Positions 9,901-19,220 of a stretch of 64,000 bases of DNA are shown here, piece after piece. The stretch is from the NCBI GenBank assembly GCA_037893225.1, contig JAZGUH010000186.1:310001-374000 (forward strand), written 5' to 3'. This DNA comes from Hippasteria phrygiana (lineage: Eukaryota > Echinodermata > Asteroidea > Valvatida > Goniasteridae). The number at the start of each line of letters is the position of its first letter. The first letter of the stretch is position 1. The notes beneath the pieces are model-generated. The model was given only the letters and a program-made list of their open reading frames with translations. It had not been told where the DNA came from and searched no databases. Position numbers and translations under genes: made by a program.

Positions 9901-11628
9901 AGTAGTTGAATAGACGATGATGTCGTCTAAGTAGATAAGTAAGCTTGACAGGGCCTGGTCACCGAGACACCGCTGCATTAGTCTTTGAAACGTGGCTGGA
10001 CTGTTACAGAGCCCAAATGGCATCCTGGTATACTCCCAAAGGCCAAAAGGGGTTACAAATGCCGTCTTCTCCATGTCCTCTTTTCCCATGGCCACCTGGT
10101 AGTACCCTGCGGTCAAATCAAGAACGCTGAAATACTTAGCCTTACCCAGCGCTTGCAAGGATTCATCTATGCGCGGCAGTGGGAAGGCATTCTTTGCAGT
10201 GACTGCGTTTAGTCGCCGGTAATCAATACACAGGCGTATAGATTGGTCCTTCTTTCGTACAACTACGATTGGGGAAGCCCAAGGACTGACACTCTCCTGA
10301 ACTACTCCAGCCTCTACCAGCTCCTGTATATGTTTCCGCACCTCTTGGTACTGCGATGGAGGGAGAGAGCGATATCGCTGTCGGATTGGGGCCGCATCAC
10401 CAGTGTGGATAGTGTGTTTCACTGTGTCAGTATAGCCAATATCCCGATCATGCTTGGAGAAGATCTCATCGTAGTTCTGTAGAAGTTTCTGAAATTGTTG
10501 CTGCTCTTCGTCAGTGAGCTGACTTCCCATATCAATGTCGAGTTTCTGCAGGTGCCCAGGCTCAGTGGCGGATGTCATCGACGAGCAATATGGTGCCGGC
10601 CACGCTTGTGGACGGGGTTGGTCATGGGCAACGATGCTCGGATTGTCACAATCATTCTCTCTCAGCCCCATCTGTTCTCCATGATGCAAGGTTCCAACAC
10701 ATGCATGTCTCGGCAGAGGGATGTCAAAGTCACTCTCATTTGTGATTGCCACCACAAACATGCCCCTGTTTACTGTTACTAGACACCTACCGAGTTGGAC
10801 AGAGTTCGGCAGAGTGGTCGCTTCATGAGGCTCTAGGATTGCCTGGTAACTCATGTTATCTGGCCCAGGTCGAGCGGATGCCTGTAGTACCATCATCTGA
10901 TTGGCTGGAAGCACGATAGCTGGGCCTCGGGGGAGATATGCTCGACTGATAGGGCCTTCCATGTCTGTAAACTGTATGCGCTTTTTCACTATCGTCATTG
11001 CCTTTTCCCATGCTGCCCCCTCGTTGTTTGAGTGTAGTCTCTGCAAATAATCCTGGCCGTGATCTGCTACCAGATGGCTCCAGCACTCTGCCAATACATT
11101 CATGCCAAGGATGCAAGGTGGCGAATTGTACGTGGATGTACCGCCACGTACCTCCCTGATAACGAGCACCAACCTTGCGGGAATGTAGACGCCAAGTGCC
11201 GTAACGTCTGTTTCAAAACAACCAATATAAGGTATGCTCGACCCATTTGCTGATTGAAGTAGAAAATGTTCAGGGATGGTCTTCAACTTGAACCCGTGCT
11301 TCTTCAAGTGTTGGTTGTAATGCGACTCTGTGACTGTGGTGACCATTGACCCGGTATCCAACAAACAGGGGATCTTGTGAGAACCAAACAGAACATGGAC
11401 GGAGAAGCAGTTCGCAACTGCCTTGTCAAAAAAGTGACGATCTAGTGAGCCGCATTCCACCCCTCTGGCTGTCTGGCTCCTGACGACCGAGGGTGCTGGT
11501 TTACCTGCTGCTGGGTTGTGTTGGGTTGCTGGCGTTGTGTGGGTGGTTGTGGTCGATTCCAAGGGCCTCTCTGCCGTGGAAATGGACAGTTGCGGGCAAA
11601 ATGCCCAGGGCCTCCACAATTGTAGCAC
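6991..11628 (-). CDS. Element C pol: protease, reverse transcriptase, RNase H, integrase
   Basis: This 1545-aa polyprotein carries all enzymes needed to copy and insert the element. Protease has DTGS at 91-94; RT runs about 400-600 with YLDD at 566-569; RNase H starts about 720 with D728; integrase has the HHCC finger (H992, H997, C1027, C1030) and catalytic D1059, D1118 and E1154, followed by a long Ser/Pro-rich tail. No stop interrupts it. It overlaps gag by 187 bases in the -1 frame, so a -1 frameshift is the likely expression route; I saw no unmistakable slippery heptamer in the overlap. The listed Met start is simply the first in frame and probably not used. Confidence 0.93.
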   Translation of the reverse strand: MLQLWRPWAFCPQLSISTAERPLESTTTTHTTPATQHNPAAGKPAPSVVRSQTARGVECGSLDRHFFDKAVANCFSVHVLFGSHKIPCLLDTGSMVTTVTESHYNQHLKKHGFKLKTIPEHFLLQSANGSSIPYIGCFETDVTALGVYIPARLVLVIREVRGGTSTYNSPPCILGMNVLAECWSHLVADHGQDYLQRLHSNNEGAAWEKAMTIVKKRIQFTDMEGPISRAYLPRGPAIVLPANQMMVLQASARPGPDNMSYQAILEPHEATTLPNSVQLGRCLVTVNRGMFVVAITNESDFDIPLPRHACVGTLHHGEQMGLRENDCDNPSIVAHDQPRPQAWPAPYCSSMTSATEPGHLQKLDIDMGSQLTDEEQQQFQKLLQNYDEIFSKHDRDIGYTDTVKHTIHTGDAAPIRQRYRSLPPSQYQEVRKHIQELVEAGVVQESVSPWASPIVVVRKKDQSIRLCIDYRRLNAVTAKNAFPLPRIDESLQALGKAKYFSVLDLTAGYYQVAMGKEDMEKTAFVTPFGLWEYTRMPFGLCNSPATFQRLMQRCLGDQALSSLLIYLDDIIVYSTTFDEHLKRLELVFSRLQKHGLKVKPTKCSFFKTEVNYLGHLVVAGEGVRPDPEKIAAVKDWPQPTTVTELRSVLGFTGFFRKFISQYSSIASPLFAYLKGPMRKGKTNLRLPGGKIDLDEAAISAMSTLKTKLTGGPVLQFADFSRPFLVETDASSTGLGAVLSQQQDDGSKAVIAYASRSLRPAERNDRNYSAFKLELLAVRWAVCQAFRDYLMGNRCIIYTDHNPLKYLDTANLSAAELRWVQQLSAFDYQLEYRTGKSNQAPDALSRLHSKSPSEPPCLQIGPEVEVSSCAVQAMCGSAHSSSDIPLALLHQIRVKRHEGSQCLPGYTAEELRSLQDEDVILHRVLTYFGRGHKPNKHERRDDPKEVAAILKHWSQLFCKDGVLYRRSTFQGGVQSERLVTPARLRDIILSSFHDDMGHFGARRTLKLIQPLFFWPKMETSVRAWCQCCERCAVGKRPDRHTKPAMGTLRATAPLEVIAMDFTVLEQSSSGYENVLVLTDVFTKFAWAIPTRNQRADTVARTLVKHLITPFGAPLRLHSDNGKCFEAQVVQELCQLYGIGRSHTTPYHPQGNGQCERFNRTLHNLLVTLPDHKKTRWTEYLPQLVATYNNTTHSSTGYEPFFLLFGRTARLPQHLALGVDHSQLGGVNAEPYVKKHATQLDLARKIASTNLDKAIETRTAAYEKDIFERPLNTGEYVLIRNRSRRGRAKIQNFWEETPYLVVGRPFEGQPVYEVRNSMGLKKVLHRSELKHCSWKVNPPAAEPTSGSSTVTNVTDDSTSHSSSNDSAEHWGKITLTAEQKPSVVVPLPSPQCGDEHINTDLKTPLNVLTTDPRPSQQPEQSKDDQSELHVVGVEPLPDPELIVLEPPEENTIPRDDQPKAPPPTMTQQTKGTLTSGSRMHTSLDTTEPGLHDSASGTVRPRRSRRTTKGRPPTRYQFTSVLRLLDQVRKLATQTETISGTDSDIDSE

Positions 11629-12728
11629 AGGAAGGTTGGTGTGGCTTGCGGTGACGTGGACGATGGGTGATTGTCACCTGGATAAATCCTAGGTGAGGAT
11701 CCTGTAGGAACTTGGACTCCCCAGTGCTGGGCGTCCCACACAGACCCAGATGTGTCAGAGGGCTGCAAACGGTGCAGCGGTTGTGTGGTAAGGCCGCGTA
11801 TCGCCTCCTCCAGCTTTTCCATTTTTTTCTCTAGCGCTGCCACAGGGTTGTCTTCCACGCGTACGGTAGCTACAGCTCCAGCCATTGCAGGATCACGTGC
11901 AGACTCCCGTTCCTCTCTCTTGACTGCCCAATTTTTCAAATCAGTGAACAAAATCTCTGGTCGGCGATCGAGGAGATCGCGGCACGAGTGACGGAGACCT
12001 TCCGCATTGAGCCCATCGACAAACTGCTCCTTTAACATTTGATCTGGGTGCTGGTAGACCTTGGCGTCCTTTTTCTGCAGCCGCAGAAACAGCCGTTGGA
12101 GATCAACAGAGAAATCTCGCACACTCTCACGGGGGCGTTGACGTCGCTCCAACAGCCTCCGCTGTAATTCACTGCTGGTGAGACTCTCCCCATAGGAGCT
12201 GACAAGATATGTCAACACGTCATCCACTCCAGCCCCATCATTCAGCAGTGCCTTTGCCTCTATTCGTGGACTACCTCTGAGCGATTCGAGCAGAAAATGA
12301 CTGCGTTGGTGTGGCATTATGGCATAGCGGTCAAAAGCATGTTTGATGGCCGTCGCAAACTCATCAATCGGTACTGACCGACCGGCTGCCTCCTCCTTAC
12401 CCTCAAAGATGGGTATTTTCCTCTCTGGAGCGAGTACAACGGACCCCTGGGCCGCCGTCACTGTCGTCTGCTTTTTAGTCTCCCCGTGCTGTGCGGGAAT
12501 AATTGCCTGGAAAGTTCCTTCCCCCCATCCGTCTAGGGGCGGCTGGACCATGTCATTCTCAATTGGTAGGATCACCTCCTCATCGTGCACACTGTGCGCA
12601 AGACCGGTGGCATCGGGGAACCTGACTCTTAATGTTGCCAGTGGCAGCTTACCGCCGCTGAGGGTGAACTTGGTAGGCGGGTCCAATTTGGTGATCTGCA
12701 CCCTCACCGTTGTCTCTTCAGCTGGCAT
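11442..12728 (-). CDS. Element C gag
   Basis: The 428-aa structural protein would form the element's particle and bind its RNA. Residues about 100-270 look like a retrotransposon gag capsid region. A coiled-coil-like charged stretch follows (KKMEKLEEAIRGL, about 301-313), then a single CCHC knuckle CX2CX4HX4C at 368-381 (CYNCGGPGHFARNC) and a Gln/Pro/Arg-rich tail. The Met at 12728 is the first of the frame and lies about 120 bases inside the primer site, as expected. Pol overlaps its 3' end in the -1 frame. No defect is visible. Confidence 0.88.
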   Translation of the reverse strand: MPAEETTVRVQITKLDPPTKFTLSGGKLPLATLRVRFPDATGLAHSVHDEEVILPIENDMVQPPLDGWGEGTFQAIIPAQHGETKKQTTVTAAQGSVVLAPERKIPIFEGKEEAAGRSVPIDEFATAIKHAFDRYAIMPHQRSHFLLESLRGSPRIEAKALLNDGAGVDDVLTYLVSSYGESLTSSELQRRLLERRQRPRESVRDFSVDLQRLFLRLQKKDAKVYQHPDQMLKEQFVDGLNAEGLRHSCRDLLDRRPEILFTDLKNWAVKREERESARDPAMAGAVATVRVEDNPVAALEKKMEKLEEAIRGLTTQPLHRLQPSDTSGSVWDAQHWGVQVPTGSSPRIYPGDNHPSSTSPQATPTFLCYNCGGPGHFARNCPFPRQRGPWNRPQPPTQRQQPNTTQQQVNQHPRSSGARQPEGWNAAH

Positions 12729-12849
12729 TGTGGTAACTGGTAATTCTCACTGGGTTTCCAAACCTGTAGTACACTTAGGACGGTTATAGTGGAATGTTTG
12801 GAAACACTGTCTAACGCCCCGGTCGCTGACTGTCCTCGGAACGACAACC

Positions 12850-12866
12850 AATCCCACTTCTGACAC
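12850..12866 (-). other. Primer-binding site of element C, tRNA-Leu type
   Basis: The plus strand reads AATCCCACTTCTGACAC, equal to the 3' end of an animal tRNA-Leu up to the first C of CCA as I recall it; the last two bases of CCA do not pair. It lies one base from the LTR at 12868. Confidence 0.68.
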
Positions 12867-12867
12867 T

Positions 12868-13854
12868 TGTGGAGGATGACACTGGGGGTGTGACACAATT
12901 ATAAGTTTCACACAGTGGATTCGAGATTGGCTGTTTTGTTGAACGGACAGGCCAGGCCAACGACGCGAGGCGGGCGAACAATGTTTTTATTTCCACCAAC
13001 AAAACAGGGAGAGAAAAGAATAAAAAAAGCATCATAAGTAAAATATTCCATACAATAGGCTATAACCTAATAGGAAGGTCAAGGGTGGCAAATACTCATC
13101 TTAATTGACAGTAATGGCACAGCTTAGGTTGGTTTATAATGAAAAACATACACAATTACAGTAGACTTCTAGGAAGACTAGGGCAAGTCTAGTGTCAGTG
13201 ACAACCAAGGCAAGATAACAGGCAAAGCATGTAAGTTCAGCTAACAATTACTTCACACGAGTGTGAGTTTAAGCCTCATAAACCACAGTTTGCATATCTA
13301 CCATTGTTTACCGAGTGAGGGCGCTATTTACAGGCATCAATATATCCTGCAAGATAGCCAAAGACAGATTTACATGCATCTACAAAACCGTACTACATGT
13401 CATGTCTATCTCATTGCTCATTAACAACTGTTCATTGAGACAGGGTCTGGTATCCGAAGATTTAAAACAGACTCCGAATGAATATTTTATAACGCATCCA
13501 CGACCGCATGTGCATGTAAACGTAACATTAAATATCATGCTTTAGATGCAATACAACTATGCGGGGCGCCATCTTGAACGAAAGTTCACATCCGTAAAGT
13601 AACTTATTATGACATTTTACGAACCGTCGACTGGTTTTAAACATATAGAATAACTGTATAACACTTAAATCTATTCCTCAAACAAAGTTGGGGGCAGTAA
13701 ATACTCTCAAAAAGGTGGATTTTGTACCTGTTTTGTTGAACGGACAGGCCAGGCCAACGACGCGAGGCGGGCGAACAATGTTTTGCTCGCCGTCGCGAGG
13801 GGGCGCTGTAACCAAAATCCGCTGGAGCATCGGCACCGTCTTACCAACTCTACA
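12868..13854 (-). repeat. 5' LTR of element C (987 bp)
   Basis: Same length and, by eye, the same sequence as 5750-6736. It carries the upstream promoter function by family convention; no specific box is claimed. Confidence 0.93.
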
Positions 13855-13858
13855 CATT

Positions 13859-14271
13859 CAACTACTTTTAATACAGCCATGGGTCTGTTGAAAATCGCGT
13901 GAAACTTGCACACCAATTGTTGTCAGTTCGGAAGGTTTAATACTCTCAAAAGCACCAGTTCGGAACGTACATGAGCTCCAGTGATTAACAAAGTACTACT
14001 GGAATGTAGGCAGATTTACCTGAAACAATTGACTGGCTAAAAACTTGTAGGAACTTGTGAAGCAAACTTTTCAACGTTAGAATCGAATCGCACTAAACCA
14101 ACAGTAATCATACACAAAACATGTGACACCACTGCGCAAGTGCAGCGCAACGAGAGTCAACCCTGTTGCTAGGTCACCAAACTCATTAACATGCAAGTAA
14201 TCTTTGTATGGAGCGCCGGGTGGAGCTTAATGCGCAACCATAATTGCCCATTACATAGATTGGTCACTACA
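13859..14271 (-). repeat. 5' LTR of element B, remaining 413 bp
   Basis: It resumes at CAACTACTTTT and ends GGTCACTACA, identical by eye to 1778-2190; 37 + 413 gives the full 450 bp. The following TGCT is the duplicated target of element B. Confidence 0.92.
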
Positions 14272-14275
14272 TGCT

Positions 14276-14822
14276 CTTCTGCATTTGGCTCAGACTGCCG
14301 AGTTGTGGAGCATGGGTGTCGAGAAAGATAGTCGGAAGGGTTTGACTTGCCTGACTTGTAGTGAACTTTGAAGCTATAGGCCTGTAGTTTCAGCAACCAT
14401 CTCTCGATTCTGGCAGGTGGATTAGAGTAGTTGTGGTTGAACATTGGCAGAAGAGGCTTGTGGTCGGTTGTTACAGCAAATGTGTTACCGAACAAGTACA
14501 GGTGGAAATGGAGAATGCCCCATGTGACTGCAAGGGCTTCTCTCCCTGTTTGTGAGTAGCGTTGTTCAACTGCTGTGAGTGATCGGCTAGCTACTGCTAC
14601 AATGGCGGAGTTATCCATTGAGTCATGTTGGACGAGTAGTGCGCAAAGTCCAATGGGGCTTGCATCAACAACAATCTCTGTGCGATTGTCAGGATTGAAG
14701 TATGCAAGTTTGCAGTGATCGGTGATGGACTGTTTGATTTTGTCCATGGCCTCTTCTTGTTGTTTTCCCCATGTCCATGGTGTAGATTCCTTGGTAAGCG
14801 CACGAAGTGGTTCAGAGATCAT
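14276..14822 (-). pseudogene. Element A copy 1 RNase H fragment of pol
   Basis: It encodes the RNase H domain (TEIVVDASPIGLCALL, GREALAV, VTTDHKPLL) that degrades the RNA template. The reading breaks at NAEEH, where element B inserted; the remaining codons continue at 1740. Upstream, the frame starts directly at MISEPLRALTKES, a motif that normally follows the RT thumb, so the RT core is absent. Identical in structure to the start of 20240-22153. Confidence 0.85.
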
Positions 14823-14824
14823 AG

Positions 14825-16185
14825 CTAGTCTGGGTATGAAGCGGATGGGTGTGACGGATTTGTCAACATGAAGTTTGCAGCCAACTTTCCAATCCCTTCA
14901 AATCTGTCGGTGTACTGAACTACGATGTCATCAACTGGCGGTGATTCTGCATCGAGATTGTACGTTATCTGCACAATGTTGAGTGACGATGCAGTCTGGA
15001 AGCTTAGAAGAGTGTCACCATGTCCCTTGAGAACATGGAACTCGCAGTTGATGGAGTTGTCCTTGTACACGACTGTCACGTTTACTTTACCAATGACAGG
15101 AAGTGGCGTACTTGCAGTGTAGGCGTAAATTTTTGTATTACATGGCTGCAAGGGTTGCTGATGAGGGAGACAGCTTAGTGTGCTTTCACTCATGACATTG
15201 ACGGATGCGCCAGTGTCAATGAGGGCGCATGTGCTTCGTCCTTCAATGATGACGTCAACTCGTGGTTGTTTTCTGTTAGGACGGTTGACAACAAAGGCGT
15301 ATTCATCATCGGATGTACATGGAGTCTTGTTCCGGCCAGTGGCATCTTGAACTAAGTGCACCCCGTGCGTTTTCTTGGATCGGCACACAGAAGCAAAATG
15401 ATTTTTTTTCTTACAACTATCACACGTTCTGCCGTGTGCCGGACATGTGCCCGAGTGTGGGTATTGTCCACCACAGTTATAACACGTCTTGGTAGTTGAT
15501 CTGTTGGACGTGTTTGAAGCTTGATATGGTTTTGCTGCATGGTGGGGGTGTGATTGGTTGAGGCGTTGTTGTCTAGGTTGCCGCTTATTGTGGTTCCTGG
15601 TTTGTCTGCGAACTGCACTGACTTGGGACTGAGACTGATTGACACCTGTGTTCATGGACTGAAGCTGCTCTGCAGCCGTTGTTAGTGACACTGCTTTGTC
15701 GAGTGTAAGTTCAGGGTCACGAAGTAACCGCTGTTTAAGGCCAGTATCTCTGATGCCTAGTATTATACGATCTCGAATCAAACTGTCTTTCAACTCACCA
15801 AACTCGCAGGTATCAGCCAGTGTTTTCAATGCTGTGATAAACGCATCAACTGTTTCTCCTTCTCGCTGGATTCTGCAGTTGAGGACGTATCGTTCGTAGG
15901 TTGTGTTCTTTTTTTCCCACGGCAAAACGCGGCGAATTTCTCTACCACGCTGTCATAGTTCTTGGCATCGCTTTCGTCCGACCACACAAACGTGTTGTAT
16001 GTATCGACGGCTGGCTGGCCGATGACAGACAGGAACGTGGCGACACGAATGGTGTCGTCCTTTTGATGTACTCCGGTGGCGATTTCAAAGTTCTGGAATC
16101 GCTGGAGGAACTTTGTCCAACTCTGATGGAGGTTTCGATCGTTGAGATCGAGTGGCGATGGTGCTGGTATGCTATACTGCGCCAT
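14825..16185 (-). pseudogene. Element A copy 1 gag-protease with frameshift
   Basis: The start at 16185 (MAQYSIPAPSPLDLN) opens a gag of the type LHQSWTKFLQRFQNFEIATG. The frame shifts near 15912-15925 at a run of seven A's (minus strand), after which the second frame carries the rest of capsid, the CCHC-type knuckles (CYNCGG ... CPAHGRTCDSCKKKNHFASVC) and an aspartic protease (ALIDTGASVNVMS). The homopolymer suggests a one-base slip, either a real mutation or a sequencing error. Close to the 3' end both A copies show another shift, after FEGIGKL, before the RT deletion. The product would be non-functional as written. Confidence 0.82.
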
Positions 16186-16334
16186 GCCGAACCGCTCGCA
16201 TGCAGGTAGTTTGACAACGTGAAAATCAGCGGCGAAAATCGATGAATATCATCGGCATCCGATGATTATCAGCAAAAAGTACACGCGTATTATTGCGAAT
16301 AATAATCGCTTTATCACCCGTCGCCAATATAAAA
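16186..16334 (-). other. 5' leader of element A copy 1
   Basis: It lies between LTR and gag. A TGG-starting motif TTGGCGACGGGTGATAA at about 16312-16328 (minus strand) is 7 bases from the LTR and is a primer-site candidate; I could not assign it to a tRNA. Confidence 0.45.
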
Positions 16335-16537
16335 TATAATGTCTGCTACTGACACATAAGACTGGAAATAATGCAAGCAGAAACAGAGCTTGAAATGTGT
16401 AGAACAATGCCTCGTGTGTACATGTATTCTAGAATCCTATTCAAAAGGTCACGGGTCAGAAGTATACAATAAGCTAAATCACATGCAGTAAAAGATGAAT
16501 ATGTTAATGCACTATAAATAGAAACGTAGACATTACA
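16335..16537 (-). repeat. 5' LTR of element A copy 1 (203 bp)
   Basis: On the minus strand it begins TGTAATGTCTACG and ends AGCAGACATTATA; the ends are imperfect inverted repeats, with a TG...TA rather than TG...CA border. It is the reverse complement of 22614-22816. The adjoining genomic bases 16538-16542 read GTTCC (GGAAC on the minus strand). Confidence 0.86.
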
Positions 16538-16769
16538 GTTCCGTTTTAAGAAAGATGATTGTCTTGTGCTATTGAAACAGTTAAAGTTTTCTAGCGCTAA
16601 GAAAAATGTTCCTGCTCAAGAAATTCATTTTTGTCATTGCTTGAAATTGTGTTCTCACTAAAGAAAAATATTCATAAAATAAGTAAAATATTCTTGAAAC
16701 TGGAAATTGACTCATTAAGAACAACTTATGTAAAACAATATTCACATAAGAAGAACTTGGAACAACAAT

Positions 16770-17260
16770 ATGCAGTCAAATTCAAGGGTAAACCAATTTT
16801 TCTGAAAAAAATGGATCTCGGCTGGTGTCGTTTATCATCGTTTATCATCTTCATGACAACCAGGGTAACTTCAGGACCGCTGAACAGATCAGGCAAATCA
16901 TTGGCAATAAGGGTAATTACCTAATGGAATATTATTTTGTTTTAAAATTCCCTGCCTGATAAATGGAAACAGCTTTCTAATGAGACGATTGGCAATATTA
17001 ATGTTGATGTTCGTAATGAGTTAATTGAGATGAATATGAAGTGCATCAGGAAGAAATTTACTGATACAAAATTAACTACCCTAAATAATTGGAAAATCAT
17101 GCATAATTGTTACCCCACGCAAGTCTGGCTTTAACAAAAGGAAGAAGAGCGCTTCGGAAATTTGTACATTTTGCCATGATAGAATAGATTACTTTGAACA
17201 CTTTTTCTGGTCATGTAAAACGGTTAAGAGATTGCTACTTCAAAGTATGGTAAATCGATC
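16770..17260 (+). pseudogene. Decayed L1/Tx1-like LINE, C-terminal region
   Basis: Three consecutive pieces in shifting frames match the tail of L1/Tx1-type LINE proteins: KGKPIFLKK (about 16785), LHDNQGNFRTAEQIRQIIGN followed by YLMEYY (about 16850-16945), and the C-terminal zinc-finger-like ICTFCHD ... EHFFWSCKTVKRLL (about 17155-17232). Stops and frameshifts separate them, so this is a dead fragment. No RT domain precedes it; the 5' part was either never copied or lost. Assignment rests on motif memory. Confidence 0.6.
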
Positions 17261-19220
17261 ACTCTATCCGTGGAGAAACACATAATAGTTTCCGGTTTTT
17301 AAATACTCTAATTAATATAGGTAAACAGACAGTGAGCCGTTTTAAATATGGCCAGTACTCTAACCTCATCATCCTTTTTGAGCAGGAACTCCAGCTTCGT
17401 CATATGAAGTAAACTGATTTATATATTTTTTTGTTTGTGTGTACAATCAAAAGTACGTATAGAGCAGATGATTAACTCATATTGTTATTTATTTGTTGAT
17501 TGAATCTTTGAATAAATTAAAAAAATTGAAATTCAATTTTTGCAGTGAATAATCCTTATAAATTAGGTAGGGTCAATCATGATATAAAAAGGTCAAAGGT
17601 CCTGTTTTTGTAATGCAGAAAATGTTTAGGTTTGAAGTTTCAGGTAGCCCATGTGACTATAAGTTAACGATCTGAAAAGAATCTTGTGTTACAAATACAT
17701 AAATGGTAAATGTTTGTTCCTTAACCCTAACTCCCTATAGGTGGTATGGAAAATCGTATTGAAATTGGAAGATTCGGGACTGTAAGGGAAGGCATACACC
17801 ACTCTTGATTCAATAAAGCAAACCTAATTGACCTATCGCCGTTAATGACCATTATCCAATCGTAGCGTCTGTTGAACATCACATGATATTCCAAATCTTG
17901 GACAAAAACAAAAAATCCAAAGATGCGCATTATTCGGCCGCATGTGCGCCCTTTTCGTTGAAATGTAGTACGCGAATACACGTCAAATTTAACGCAAACG
18001 CTCAACCGGCCCATTACGTTCTCATAATACTAATTTTGTTTGCAGCACATTGGCCAAGCCCTTTTAGTGTAGTTTGTTCTGTTTATATTTCTTAAGTTTT
18101 TCCGATTCTCGGACGGTGAAAATTATGTGAGTGCATAGGCGTAGCAAGGTCATTTTTATTGGGGGGGGGGGGGGGGGGGGTAAACGTGAAAAAGGGCACC
18201 TGATATATCCATGCTGAGAGGTAGACAGAGATTTTTTACAGATCAAAAAGGGAGCGGGGACATAATTTTCCTGCTGTTTAAAGTGGAAATTTTACGGAAA
18301 ATAGTACAAATAAATATGCTTCACAATTATTTAACAAAAGTAGAAATAACATTTCATTTTTTCGAATTATGCTGCAACCCTGGGAGGGGCATATTTTTAG
18401 ACACCCTGTATAAGATCTGAATGGCCCATTGGCTGTGAGAATTGAAAAAACATTCGCTATATAACCACTTCTTGATCAATAGATTTGTTTTAAGAGGAAT
18501 GCAATTTAATTTTAAATTTAAATAGAACAAATTGCTGTCATTAACATTAAATTGCAAAAAATAAACTTAATGTACCATTTCTGTTACAAAACAATTTATG
18601 TACTTTTTAGTAACTCTATTTTATTTATTTTATTTAATTCAACATCCAACAACGCAAGCGCCAATTACAGGATGTGTGATGAGGGGCACCAGAAGCACCG
18701 GGGCAAACCCTACTCTTTCACGACAGGTGCTCTGGGTTCTTTTACGTGCACTGATCTCATAGCACACGAGACCTCCGGCTTAACGTCCCATCCGAAGGAC
18801 GTGACCTTTTGAGATGAATAAGGGCCTGTCGTGCCCCAGAACAATTAATGCACTATTTCCAAGCCAGCAAAGCCCTATGGGGCCTTTTGATGGGCAACTG
18901 AGTGGGCCCCATACAGTTTTGGCCGATGGGGCCCACTTGTGTCTTAAATAGGCTAGCCCATGGAGGAACTCCACCAATGTTTTATGGTGGTTGTTTTAGA
19001 AAAAACAAGGAAGAATGAGGATCGGCTTTGTTGATGATGACTTTACAAACCTTTCCCCCCCCCCCCCCCCCCCCCTCCCCCAGATAAGCTCGGACTCGCT
19101 GCAGCTACTTCTTAGAATGATCCATCAAAGAATCCACTTATTGTTCTTCTAACGTAGCCAGCACATACCGGGACTGTCATCTTGCAGAAATAGTGGCTAA
19201 AACTGACTCCCTCGAAGCCA
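17261..19220. other. Noncoding interval between the two inverted A copies
   Basis: AT-rich sequence without a supportable gene. It holds a 20-base G run (18161-18180), a 21-base C run (19055-19075) and the interspersed motif at 18667-18803. The small ORFs on both strands lack family motifs. Confidence 0.6.
18667..18803. repeat. Interspersed repeat containing TTCTTTTACGTGC and the ACCTCCGGCTTAACGTCCCA motif
   Basis: The stretch GGGTTCTTTTACGTGCACTG, then CACACGAGACCTCCGG and TTAACGTCCCATCCGAAGGAC resembles a sequence that I recall as recurring in many marine invertebrate genomes. It has no ORF and only one copy in this window, so its repeat nature is recalled, not shown. Confidence 0.4.

Larger units (their letters stand above)
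5750..13854 (-). mobile_element. Element C: full-length, apparently intact Ty3/gypsy retrotransposon
   Basis: 8105 bp with two 987-bp LTRs (5750-6736 and 12868-13854) that appear identical by eye, a tRNA-Leu-type primer site, an uninterrupted gag ORF and an uninterrupted 1545-codon protease-RT-RNase H-integrase ORF. This is the youngest of the three nested elements and the only LTR element in the window that looks capable of autonomous movement. Clade is unresolved from reading alone. Confidence 0.92.
1741..14271 (-). mobile_element. Element B: CsRn1-like Ty3/gypsy retrotransposon, internally deleted, interrupted by element C
   Basis: The 450-bp LTRs begin TGTAG and end CTACA. The 3' LTR is 1741-2190; the 5' LTR is 5713-5749 plus 13859-14271. 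Internal sequence (2191-5712) carries gag and pol on the minus strand, a tRNA-Trp-type primer site and a G-rich polypurine tract. The CHCC gag finger together with a tRNA-Trp primer is the hallmark reported for the CsRn1 group. The protease and RT N terminus are deleted, so the copy is defective. The two LTRs look identical by eye, implying a recent insertion. Confidence 0.88.
1..16537 (-). mobile_element. Element A copy 1: Mag/SURL-like Ty3/gypsy retrotransposon, split by nested insertion
   Basis: Read on the minus strand the order is LTR (16537-16335), leader, gag-protease, RNase H (to 14276), then, after a 12.5-kb foreign insert, integrase (1740-374) and 3' noncoding sequence running off the window start. 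Joining the two halves in mind gives the same uninterrupted layout as the second copy at 19221-22816, which proves that the insert is foreign. The knuckle pattern (CYNCGG ... CDSCKKKNHFASVC) and the integrase resemble the Mag/SURL group of gypsy elements; this clade call is from family knowledge, not a tree. The RT core is missing and gag carries a frameshift, so this copy cannot be autonomous. The 3' LTR lies outside the window. Confidence 0.88.

Noticed and set aside
14169..14275. Continuation of the RNase H ORF past NAEEH
   Set aside because: These codons are element B LTR sequence read through the insertion junction, not gene sequence.
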